Source: an uncultured Oscillospiraceae bacterium (GTDB lineage Bacteria > Bacillota > Clostridia > Oscillospirales > Oscillospiraceae). From it: a stretch of 24,180 nucleotides of DNA. Within the stretch, counting starts at the first letter, position 1. Each line of letters starts with the position of its first letter. The notes under the pieces are model-generated. The model was not told where the DNA came from. It saw nothing but the letters and a program-made list of their open reading frames with translations, and made no database searches. Location of the stretch: positions 1 through 24,180 of the forward strand of contig CAAEKI010000203.1 of NCBI GenBank assembly GCA_900756495.1, given 5' to 3'. The position numbers and the translations under genes are program-made. This document shows positions 7,581 to 13,189 of the stretch, piece after piece.

Positions 7581-7618
7581 TCCTTAATGCGAGCGACAAT
7601 CGCTTCATGAGTATTCAT
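7376..7618 (-). CDS. XRE-family HTH regulator (80 aa)
   Basis: A minimal HTH protein. MNTHEAIVARIKELCRDRCL starts helix 1, followed by TPNGLSNISAVPQATIKSIL as the HTH core and then GVVTIKKLCDGLNITLGSFF, the last helix of the domain typical of YozG/XRE-type regulators. There is almost no C-terminal extension. AGGAGA lies about 7 nt upstream of the ATG. Its 3' end and downstream region were duplicated at 6409-6702, where the coding part is now a pseudogene. It starts 30 bp after the stop of the 118-aa regulator, so the two may be co-transcribed. Confidence 0.85.
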   Translation of the reverse strand: MNTHEAIVARIKELCRDRCLTPNGLSNISAVPQATIKSILNGESSNPGVVTIKKLCDGLNITLGSFFSTPIFDALDQETR

Positions 7619-7648
7619 AAGTAATTCTCCTGTAAGTGATTTTTCACT

Positions 7649-8005
7649 TCAGTTTGGTTGTGGCTCTTTTTTTGCTATTGCGATTCCCTCTAGATAGCGA
7701 TCTAACATATCTTCCGCATTTTTAACGTGAATTTCAGGAAGCCTTTTAAGGCGTGAAACAATACCCGTCGCATCGGTTTCCTCAATTTGCCCTAATAAGA
7801 TGAAGTCACAAGAAACCTGCAATACATCACACAAGTCAACCAAAACAGGAACGGATAATCCTACAGTACCTCGTTCGATCCCTGAAATAAATTGAGAAGA
7901 AATGTCCAATATTTCTGCCAATCGTTCTTGTGTATACCCAGCCGCTTCTCTAGCCTGCCTCACTCGTTTTCCAACCATTATATTCTCAATTTTCTTTTCT
8001 GACAA
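7649..8005 (-). CDS. XRE-family HTH regulator (118 aa)
   Basis: The HTH domain occupies about residues 8-70: VGKRVRQAREAAGYTQERLA, then ILDISSQFISGIERGTVGLS and VPVLVDLCDVLQVSCDFILL. A helical tail LKRLPEIHVKNAEDMLDRYL of unknown role follows. The start is a TTG at 8005, supported by GAGGTGA only 5 nt upstream; no ATG is available in that position. The domain layout matches the 110-aa and 109-aa neighbours (HTH, a segment ending in D-Y/F-LL, then a helical tail), so these are probably paralogues. A pair of inverted repeats lies upstream at 8121-8150. Confidence 0.85.
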   Translation of the reverse strand: MSEKKIENIMVGKRVRQAREAAGYTQERLAEILDISSQFISGIERGTVGLSVPVLVDLCDVLQVSCDFILLGQIEETDATGIVSRLKRLPEIHVKNAEDMLDRYLEGIAIAKKEPQPN

Positions 8006-8120
8006 TTAGCTCACCTCGCATTTTAAGTTTAGAGGAAGTGGCTTAAAGGAAACAGATATTTAAAATTTAGTTTTTGTCATATTTTTAGTTTGGACAAAAT
8101 GGCGGTAATGTGGTATGCTT

Positions 8121-8150
8121 ATAGAAATAATGTATTTCTATTTGAAATAC
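8121..8150. promoter_or_regulatory. Operator-like palindrome cluster between regulator genes
   Basis: ATAGAAATA (8121-8129), ATG, TATTTCTAT (8133-8141) is a perfect 9-bp inverted repeat. A second dyad, GTATTTC (8132-8138) with GAAATAC (8144-8150), shares the middle arm. Three half-sites spaced alike suggest cooperative binding by one of the adjacent HTH proteins. Confidence 0.45.
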
Positions 8151-8183
8151 TCTCTCTTAAATATGAAATGGATTGTGCACAAA

Positions 8184-8226
8184 TAAAAATACTCGCCCCA
8201 TACCAGGGAGTGGTACAGAACGAGTA
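8184..8226 (-). terminator. Terminator of the 109-aa regulator gene
   Basis: On the minus strand TACTCG and CGAGTA close a stem that contains a second 5-bp stem TACCA/TGGTA, and ATTTTTATTT follows. It starts 11 nt past the stop of the regulator gene. Confidence 0.6.
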
Positions 8227-8236
8227 GACTACCTTA

Positions 8237-8566
8237 TCAATCTTGTAGTGCATCTTCTATCATAGTATTAAATAAACGTAGCAATCTTTTTTGCTCTGCC
8301 GAAGGAAGCAGGGGGAGTTTATCTGAGAGCATGGATGTTAGTATTTGAGGTGACACATCAAGCACATCCACTAAAAGAGAATTGGCATCAGTCTTCAAAA
8401 TATTTGCTAAAAGAATAAAGGTCTCAAATTTAGGCAGTTTACTCCCACACTCAATATTACTTACATACTTAGGGGACAGATTTGCTACATGTGCAAGCTC
8501 TGCTTGCGTCATGTTTGCCGCGATTCTAGCCGCTTTAATGCGCTGCCCAATTTTTTTGTTCTCCAT
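8237..8566 (-). CDS. XRE-family HTH regulator (109 aa)
   Basis: HTH domain at about residues 5-65, with IGQRIKAARIAANMTQAELA, then HVANLSPKYVSNIECGSKLP and FILLANILKTDANSLLVDVL. The tail LPLLPSAEQKRLLRLFNTMI resembles the tail of the 110-aa protein (SPEKQKHIMKIIES). GGAGGG lies 7 nt upstream of the ATG. It is the right-most and first-transcribed member of the regulator series, with its own promoter and terminator. It faces the divergent pair 8680-9785, so it is the most likely regulator of that pair, although this is inference from position. Confidence 0.85.
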   Translation of the reverse strand: MENKKIGQRIKAARIAANMTQAELAHVANLSPKYVSNIECGSKLPKFETFILLANILKTDANSLLVDVLDVSPQILTSMLSDKLPLLPSAEQKRLLRLFNTMIEDALQD

Positions 8567-8606
8567 CTATTTACCCTCCAAGACGGGGAAATATCTTGCT
8601 ATTTGT

Positions 8607-8635
8607 AGTATAGACAGGTTTTTCTTTTTAATAAA
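8607..8635 (-). promoter_or_regulatory. Probable promoter of the 109-aa regulator gene
   Basis: On the minus strand TATACT (8612-8607) lies 17 bp after a weak TTTATT -35 box (8635-8630). The shared intergenic region 8567-8679 must also carry the promoter of the divergent pair, which I could not place. Confidence 0.45.
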
Positions 8636-8679
8636 TCCACCAAAAGAAAGACAGTATTTCTAATAGGGGGAATTTTGAA

Positions 8680-9354
8680 ATGAATTTTAAAATTGAACTA
8701 AAAGCGATGCAGGATAGGATGTTCACTGTGGAGCTTCTGGATGAAATTGAAAAGGCGTACCAGTTGGAAGTGGCGGAAGACGGCCTGGACCTGTCCGCTC
8801 TCGCGGAACGGGCCGCGCTCTGCACCCTGCTAAACGAAGAACAGAGGGCCGCCTTGGACGAGGCGGAGACGCTGTGCACAGAAAACATGGCGTACGCCCT
8901 CCGCTTTGCTTTCTCCCAGGGGGTCTATGCGGGCTTTGAGCAGCTCTTTGCATCCGCCGCTCCGGAGGATCCCTTTGAGACTTACATTGTCAAGCGGATT
9001 CTGACCTACCCCGGTATGGCGCTGCATACCGGCTACTGCCAAAAGCGGGAGCAAATCAACGGGCGCTTTGCCAAAGTGGAGCAGCAGTTCCCCGTCGAGG
9101 ACAGGGAGCTGCTGACGGATCTCCAATGCGCCTGGGACAACCGCCTCTACGGCGTGCTGCGCTACGGCTTCTATCTTGGCTACCGCTATGCCTATTCCAT
9201 CTTGGACACCGCCGTCCCGGCCGGCGGTAAGGCAAGGTCCGTCGGGAAGCTGCTCCAGACGGAACACGCGCTGGACTTTCTCCGCACTCTGGAGGAGCAG
9301 GAGAAGGAGAAGTGCGGAAGAGCCCGCCGGGCAGCGGGAGGAATAAGCGCATGA
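8680..9354 (+). CDS. Unknown helical protein with internal duplication
   Basis: A 224-residue soluble, probably all-helical protein that I do not recognise. Residues 55-90 (QRAALDEAETL to ALRFAFSQGVYAGFEQLF) and 141-174 (DRELLTDLQCA to VLRYGFYLGYRYAYSIL) align without gaps, sharing L, the LR(F/Y)xF core, G and aromatic positions, so the protein looks like two copies of one helical unit. The C-terminus is charged and basic. AGGGGG sits about 9 nt upstream of the ATG. The stop overlaps the start of the next gene (ATGA, 9351-9354), a sign of translational coupling and joint function. GC content rises sharply here compared with the AT-rich regulator block to the left. It lacks signal peptide, membrane helix or known catalytic motif. 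Confidence 0.75.
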   Translation: MNFKIELKAMQDRMFTVELLDEIEKAYQLEVAEDGLDLSALAERAALCTLLNEEQRAALDEAETLCTENMAYALRFAFSQGVYAGFEQLFASAAPEDPFETYIVKRILTYPGMALHTGYCQKREQINGRFAKVEQQFPVEDRELLTDLQCAWDNRLYGVLRYGFYLGYRYAYSILDTAVPAGGKARSVGKLLQTEHALDFLRTLEEQEKEKCGRARRAAGGISA

Positions 9355-9785
9355 AATACAGCCGGGCCGAAATCATTCAGCTCATTCAGATGGCCTTCCG
9401 GGGGGCAGAGGCCGACAGGGCGCTGAAACGAGAGATGAACATCACAAGCAGCGAGCTGGCGCAGAGCTGCGCGCTCTTGATGTGCCCCGACGTGCTGTCA
9501 GGGCTGGAGATTTTGTTTAATGCGGTTTACCCGCGGGCGGAGGAGCTGCCCACCCTGCTTCAGGTGGCGGAAAAATATGCGCTGGAGTATCTGGAGCTCT
9601 CCGCACGTCCCTACCACGTCCTGACGAAACGCGGGCTGCTCAGAACCGTTGCGGATCTGCTCCGCCTGTCGGATTATCAGATTAGCTCGCTCAGGGGCAT
9701 CGGCCCCAACTCAAAGAGCCTGGAGGAAATCAGGCGCAAGCGCCAGAAGTTCATCAACGACTACAATAACGGCCTGATTCGATAG
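9351..9785 (+). CDS. Small protein with RNA polymerase alpha-CTD-like domain
   Basis: A 144-residue protein with an unknown helical N-terminal part (1-80) and a C-terminal part (about 81-133) that reads like the RNA polymerase alpha subunit C-terminal domain. LSARPYHVLTKRGLLRTVAD and LLRLSDYQISSLRGIG, then SKSLEEI, follow the order of the alpha-CTD signature (SxRxxNxLKxxxI, VxxLxxxxxxxLxxxxxxGxKSLxEI). Arg86 corresponds to the DNA-contacting Arg (R265 in E. coli); the neighbouring Asn is His here, and the GKKS turn appears as GPNSKS with two extra residues. It lacks the alpha N-terminal assembly domain, so it is not a polymerase subunit. ATG 9351 has GGGAGG 9 nt upstream and overlaps the stop of the preceding gene. 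A possible role is a DNA-binding or polymerase-contacting accessory factor. Confidence 0.75.
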   Translation: MKYSRAEIIQLIQMAFRGAEADRALKREMNITSSELAQSCALLMCPDVLSGLEILFNAVYPRAEELPTLLQVAEKYALEYLELSARPYHVLTKRGLLRTVADLLRLSDYQISSLRGIGPNSKSLEEIRRKRQKFINDYNNGLIR

Positions 9786-9786
9786 G

Positions 9787-9823
9787 AAATACCGGCGCGC
9801 CCATATTGGGCGCGCCGGTATTT
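9787..9823 (+). terminator. Terminator of the alpha-CTD-like pair
   Basis: A perfect 16-bp stem (9787-9802 with 9808-9823) with loop ATATT begins immediately after the stop codon and ends in TATTT. Confidence 0.8.
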
Positions 9824-9915
9824 GAATGGGGTTATGATGTTATCGGGATTTCCATTCTGCCGGATTGGCTGCTCCGGCATCAGGCGCGGCAAAAGATATT
9901 CCGGCTTAAAATAGA

Positions 9916-9955
9916 ACGGGCCCCGTTTTTGAATGAGGTCAAAAACGGGGCCCGT
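9916..9955 (-). terminator. Terminator of the nuclease-SIR2 gene
   Basis: A perfect 17-bp stem (9916-9932 with 9939-9955) with a 6-nt loop. On the minus strand it is followed by TCTATTTT, about 50 bp past the stop at 10006. The 90 bp between this hairpin and 9823 hold nothing recognised. Confidence 0.75.
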
Positions 9956-10005
9956 ATTGGGAGGGGACAGTTGAACGCCATATTCGATTGCTGTAGAGCG
10001 GCCCG

Positions 10006-11433
10006 CTACAGCAGGCTCCGAAGGATTTGAGGGATCTCATCGAAATTATCAATCCAGATTATATTCAGGCCCAGTGCCGCATAATACCGCTCGCGAAGGC
10101 TTGCGTCGATATCTTTATACAATTCCAATGCCTTTTGATCCACTTTTCCATTATTAGCAACATTATTTCGGCGGAGAAAGGCAAAGTGCCTTGGCTTCTC
10201 ATTATTTCTCCTGGCTACATCGAGCAATCTGCGCAGATTGGGATCGGTCAAGGAGCAGCCGATAAACAGGCACGTATGCTCTCTCAAATAATTGAGTTGC
10301 GCCAGATTTGACCAACAATATGCGTCACGATATACTTTATGGTAATCTTCCTCTGAGAAGATGAGATCCGTGTTCGGACTATCTTCATCAACCTTATAAG
10401 GCATATATCCGTGAACATGAAAAATACTCAGCTTGTCTGGAGTAGAAATATCGTCTTCGCACGAGAGCACGTTGGTTTGAATTTTTGATTTTTGGAGGCA
10501 TCGTTCCAGCAGGTCATCAAAATTATATGTGATGACGCCTTGGACGCCGATATGGTTTCGCCGAGGCGTACAGATAGCTGCAATTGTATTCAGAAGTTCG
10601 GTATTTGCCCTCGGCTTTCTGCTGTATAAAACCTCATGTACCAATTTATTATACTCATCAGGCGAAAAGGCCCCTTTGATGTACCTCATCTGCGTTATGG
10701 GCGTATTTTCCTGATTTTGATGCGCCAACTCGATAATACTGTCAAGATACTCCGGCAGAATTCTGCTGTCCTTGTCCTTGATACGGCTTGCAATCATTTT
10801 TGAAAGCAAGGCGTTGAGCAGTTCATTCCACTGCGGGATTCCGGCGTCCTTTGAAATACCGGCGCCAACGAAGAGGGCAAGCTCTTCCCGCTCGTATTCT
10901 CTTTTTAGCGCGGAAATGAGCGCCAGCCGAACTTGAGTAGACTCCTGCTTGCTGGCCGGATTATTAATGGCCTCGTCAACAATGGCTGTTGCAGGGCTCT
11001 CAATAAACGCTTTAAACTCCTGGTTGTAGCCCTCGGTCAATTGGTCGAAATCGTCTATATCCCAAATATATACCTTCCGCTTTGCCCTGCTCTCCACCAT
11101 TTGAACCATGCTCTGCTTGCTTTTTTCTGTAAAGGCAAGGCCCAAAATGAGGAGAATAGCGCCCGGCTCAGCTTCGCGTGCATTGAATGCAAAGCGCTCT
11201 ATCGCTCGGAAATACCCGGATTTGTTGCTGTAGCCAGCCTTTATTTCCAAATAGAGAGGGCCTTGGATATCATCTATCCCATCAGGCAATAGAGCGTCAA
11301 AAGTAGATCGATCGTCTTCCAGGGTCAGGGTTTTCCCCTGCGCAGAGAGATAGTCGCGCAGCACATTGACGATATAGGATTCAAAGGCCATACCAGAGAC
11401 CATTGGGCTTTGCTCTTCAAGCGTAGGAAACAC
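10006..11433 (-). CDS. PD-(D/E)XK nuclease-like / SIR2-like fusion protein
   Basis: A 475-residue protein with two domains. Residues 1-155 resemble a restriction-endonuclease fold: GMAFESYIVNVLRDYL (E19), a core STFDALLPDG (D46), and LYLEIKAG (E63, K65), which together give the E...D...ExK set of Mrr/PD-(D/E)XK nucleases. Residues about 165-475 form a SIR2-like domain (SIR2_2 type): LALFVGAGISKDAGIPQW (188-202) for NAD binding, ITYNFDDLLE with N304 and D306, FHVHGY with His341 as the likely catalytic base, and FIGCSLTDPNLRRLL (390-404). SIR2 domains in phage-defence proteins deplete NAD+. No membrane helix or signal peptide is seen. GTG 11433 is chosen, with AAGGTGAT upstream at suitable spacing. 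The gene stands alone next to tRNA-Ser. Substrate and trigger are unknown. Confidence 0.85.
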   Translation of the reverse strand: MFPTLEEQSPMVSGMAFESYIVNVLRDYLSAQGKTLTLEDDRSTFDALLPDGIDDIQGPLYLEIKAGYSNKSGYFRAIERFAFNAREAEPGAILLILGLAFTEKSKQSMVQMVESRAKRKVYIWDIDDFDQLTEGYNQEFKAFIESPATAIVDEAINNPASKQESTQVRLALISALKREYEREELALFVGAGISKDAGIPQWNELLNALLSKMIASRIKDKDSRILPEYLDSIIELAHQNQENTPITQMRYIKGAFSPDEYNKLVHEVLYSRKPRANTELLNTIAAICTPRRNHIGVQGVITYNFDDLLERCLQKSKIQTNVLSCEDDISTPDKLSIFHVHGYMPYKVDEDSPNTDLIFSEEDYHKVYRDAYCWSNLAQLNYLREHTCLFIGCSLTDPNLRRLLDVARRNNEKPRHFAFLRRNNVANNGKVDQKALELYKDIDASLRERYYAALGLNIIWIDNFDEIPQILRSLL

Positions 11434-11585
11434 AACAAATCACCTTCCCTCAAGCTTTGTGCGCTTGACATGGATAACGGGACGCACTTTTCAGGAGTAT
11501 GGATAATTCTCAGGCTGCAAATATATTGTATCAAATGATCCGCCGCAAGAAAATAGTCATAGTGAATGAGGAGAGGGCTGCGAAT

Positions 11586-11632
11586 AGAAAAAAGCTACAT
11601 TTCAGCCTCTGTCAAAGGCTGAAATGTAGCTT
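11586..11632 (-). terminator. Terminator of tRNA-Ser
   Basis: A perfect 17-bp stem (11592-11608 with 11616-11632) with a 7-nt loop, followed on the minus strand by TTTTTTC. It begins 6 nt after the tRNA 3' end. The 11434-11585 stretch between it and the SIR2 gene start holds only that gene's upstream region. Confidence 0.85.
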
Positions 11633-11638
11633 CCCACT

Positions 11639-11727
11639 TGGCGCAGCGGGTGGGATTCGAACCCACGTGCGGTTGCCCGCAAACTGATTTCGAGTCAGCC
11701 CCGTTATGACCACTTCGATACCGCTGC
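11639..11727 (-). tRNA. tRNA-Ser(CGA)
   Basis: An 89-nt class II tRNA including an encoded CCA end. The acceptor arms GCAGCGG and CCGCTGC pair fully, the discriminator is G, and the anticodon stem GCTGA/TCAGT holds the loop CTCGAAA with anticodon CGA (reads UCG serine codons). A long variable arm (TTTGCGGGCAACCGCA) and the T-arm GTGGGTTCGAATCCCAC are present. It has its own promoter and terminator. Confidence 0.95.
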
Positions 11728-11787
11728 AAATCCGGCAAATCAGGCGGAGCTTGGCAAAGAGGACGGTCCGCCCAAATCACTTTAGAT

Positions 11788-11816
11788 AGGATACCTTATT
11801 TTTAGAAGGTTGTCAA
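11788..11816 (-). promoter_or_regulatory. Promoter of tRNA-Ser
   Basis: On the minus strand TTGACA (11816-11811) and TATCCT (11793-11788) are separated by 17 bp. The -35 box is back to back with that of the divergent xpt promoter, only 2 bp away. Confidence 0.85.
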
Positions 11817-11818
11817 TA

Positions 11819-11847
11819 TTGCGAAGAGAGATAAAATAAGCTATAAT
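11819..11847 (+). promoter_or_regulatory. Promoter of xpt
   Basis: TTGCGA (11819-11824) and a perfect TATAAT (11842-11847) have a 17-bp spacer. The leader is about 60 nt, too short for a purine riboswitch. It contains the palindrome AAACATGTTT, a possible regulator site. Confidence 0.8.
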
Positions 11848-11915
11848 GACTGCTGAAACAAACATGTTTTGGCCGTATCTCTGTGACGGTATCATTTTCA
11901 GGGAAAGGAACGGAA

Positions 11916-12485
11916 ATGGACGAACTGAAGCGACGCATTCTGACTGAGGCTGTAGTGGGTGAGGGCGACATCATCCATGTGGATATGTTTCTCAATCACT
12001 GTATGGACGTTGAGCTGCTGGAGGCAGCGGGAAAAAATCTGGCCCGCCGCTTTAAGGGGGAGAAGGTTGACAAGGTGCTCACTGCAGAGAGCTCGGGAAT
12101 TGCCTTAGCCTGCTTTACTGCGCTGGCCATGGGGGTTCCGGCCGTCTATGCCAAAAAATTTCAGACGGGTTACATTGACCCAGACGTCTACGCCGCTGAG
12201 ACCCATTCCTTTTCGCTGGAAAAGTCATATACGCTGAGGGTCTCTAAGAAGTATCTGCAGGAGGATGAAAGAATCCTTTTGGTAGATGACATCTTATCCA
12301 ACGGCCAGTCGATTCTGGGGCTGCTGGAGCTGATCTCCAAAGCTGGAGCGGAAGCGGTCGGGGTTGGCGTGGCCATCGAAAAAGGAATGCGGGACGGGGG
12401 CCGTGTGCTGCGCAGCATGGGAATCCGTGTGGAAGCGCTGGTCACGGTAGAGGCCATTGAGGACGGCTCTATCATTCTGGCATAA
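11916..12485 (+). CDS. xpt: Xanthine phosphoribosyltransferase
   Basis: A purine-salvage enzyme that makes XMP from xanthine and PRPP in the cytoplasm. The 189-residue protein is close to the usual Xpt length and shows the family start MDELKRRILTEAVVGEGDII and HVDMFLNH. It also has VLTAESSGIALA, the PRPP-binding loop LLVDDILSNGQS (121-132) with its paired Asp, and a C-terminal LVTVEAIEDGSI. ATG 11916 is chosen because AGGA lies 6 nt upstream; an upstream in-frame codon at 11883 has no such site. Xpt in Bacillota is often preceded by a purine riboswitch and followed by a permease gene; neither is present here. It is monocistronic, with its own promoter and terminator. Confidence 0.93.
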   Translation: MDELKRRILTEAVVGEGDIIHVDMFLNHCMDVELLEAAGKNLARRFKGEKVDKVLTAESSGIALACFTALAMGVPAVYAKKFQTGYIDPDVYAAETHSFSLEKSYTLRVSKKYLQEDERILLVDDILSNGQSILGLLELISKAGAEAVGVGVAIEKGMRDGGRVLRSMGIRVEALVTVEAIEDGSIILA

Positions 12486-12494
12486 CAAAAGAAC

Positions 12495-12535
12495 AAAACC
12501 GGGATACAGGTCTGCCGCCTGTGTCCCGGTTTTTT
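12495..12535 (+). terminator. Terminator of xpt
   Basis: A 16-bp stem (12495-12510 with 12518-12533, one U-G wobble in the plus-strand RNA) with a run of six T residues at 12530-12535. Confidence 0.85.
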
Positions 12536-12658
12536 GTGACGATAGCGGCTGCAGCGGCTGCCACCACGCGCCGCCGCGCCGGAGTCCCAAGGGGGTGGGG
12601 GAGATATCGTCAACGTCAGCGTTGCAGAAATACACGTCTGCATTTCCGCAAACTGTAT
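12500..12658 (-). ncRNA. Possible minus-strand structured transcript (weak)
   Basis: A GC-rich patch lies downstream of a good minus-strand promoter (12665-12693) inside an otherwise AT-rich stretch. It contains several complementary segments: TGCAGA/TCTGCA, TGACGAT/ATCGTCA and CAGCCGC repeats. No convincing coding frame is seen. It does not match tmRNA, SRP or RNase P RNA features that I know. The 3' end is a guess based on the hairpin of the xpt terminator. Confidence 0.2.
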
Positions 12659-12664
12659 AGTAAT

Positions 12665-12693
12665 TATATACTGTAAGGCCGGGTGATAGTCAA
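12665..12693 (-). promoter_or_regulatory. Orphan minus-strand promoter
   Basis: TTGACT (12693-12688) and TATATA (12670-12665) are separated by 17 bp on the minus strand. No gene starts downstream before the xpt 3' end. Confidence 0.5.
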
Positions 12694-12778
12694 GACACAG
12701 TAATGTGTTAAAACAGACAAACATTATAGAAAAACTAATGATTAAATTAGCAAAAATAGCGCTACTTTATAAAATAAA

Positions 12779-12810
12779 AATTGGACAACCCTAAATTTGG
12801 TTGCCCAATT
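12779..12810 (-). terminator. Terminator of the small minus-strand unit
   Basis: A 12-bp stem (12779-12790 with 12799-12810) and 8-nt loop. The one non-Watson-Crick position is a G-U wobble in the minus-strand RNA but an A-C mismatch in the plus-strand RNA. TTTATTTT follows on the minus strand. This points to minus-strand use. Confidence 0.65.
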
Positions 12811-12850
12811 AAATAATATAAATAAATTTGCAAAATTAAAATAACAAAAT

Positions 12851-12907
12851 TTAGATAAAACGGACAGACCCAAGCAGGCGGATTGCAATTAGAACACAAG
12901 TTTTCAT
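12851..12907 (-). CDS. Candidate 18-residue peptide
   Basis: A short ORF encodes MKTCVLIAIRLLGSVRFI, hydrophobic with a few basic residues and one Cys. A perfect GGGAGG (12924-12919) lies 11 nt upstream of the ATG, somewhat far but in range. A terminator that only fits the minus strand (12779-12810) lies 41 bp after the stop, and four tandem 10-bp repeats lie just upstream. These features suggest a real transcript. I do not recognise the peptide; it could be a small membrane peptide, a leader peptide or a chance ORF in an sRNA. The surrounding region 12536-13509 has no other gene. Confidence 0.35.
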   Translation of the reverse strand: MKTCVLIAIRLLGSVRFI

Positions 12908-12950
12908 AATACCAGGAACCTCCCTATAAAAAATGAAGAATCAGCACCGA

Positions 12951-12990
12951 GTGGTACATTGTGGTATAACGTGGTATGGAATGGAACATT
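12951..12990. repeat. Four tandem 10-bp GTGGTA repeats
   Basis: GTGGTACATT, GTGGTATAAC, GTGGTATGGA and ATGGAACATT follow each other without gaps. The period equals about one helical turn, so a protein could bind successive units on one DNA face. They lie 27-66 bp upstream of the ribosome binding site of the 18-residue ORF. Confidence 0.7.
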
Positions 12991-13152
12991 TAGGGCTTCG
13001 CTTGTTCTCTAAACTTAATGTACTCCATAAACCAGGATCACAGTCAAGCCAAAATGCGGTGTGCTTTTTACCAATTATGGGAACAGTTTTTTGTGCAAAT
13101 AGGCAATATGTTGAAAAAGCAGAGGGAGCTTTGAAAATAAGGACTAAGAAAA

Positions 13153-13189
13153 ATAGACGGCGCAACCTTTTTTAGGTTGCGCCGTCTAT
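13153..13189 (-). terminator. Strong hairpin, probable terminator
   Basis: A perfect 16-bp stem (13153-13168 with 13174-13189) with a T5 loop, followed on the minus strand by TTTTTCTT. It is the first strong terminator downstream of the GGDEF-EAL gene, 320 bp past its stop. Confidence 0.7.

Noticed and set aside
11848..11915. Purine riboswitch upstream of xpt
   Set aside because: The leader from the TATAAT promoter is only about 60 nt and shows no three-way junction or conserved loop sequences.
12941..13165. 74-codon minus-strand frame starting MRRLFFLVLIF, signal-peptide-like
   Set aside because: It starts with TTG inside a terminator hairpin, lacks a ribosome binding site and overlaps the tandem repeats.
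12933..13175. 80-codon plus-strand frame in the gene-poor region
   Set aside because: No ribosome binding site, composition unlike a protein, and it runs through the 10-bp repeats and into the 13153-13189 hairpin.
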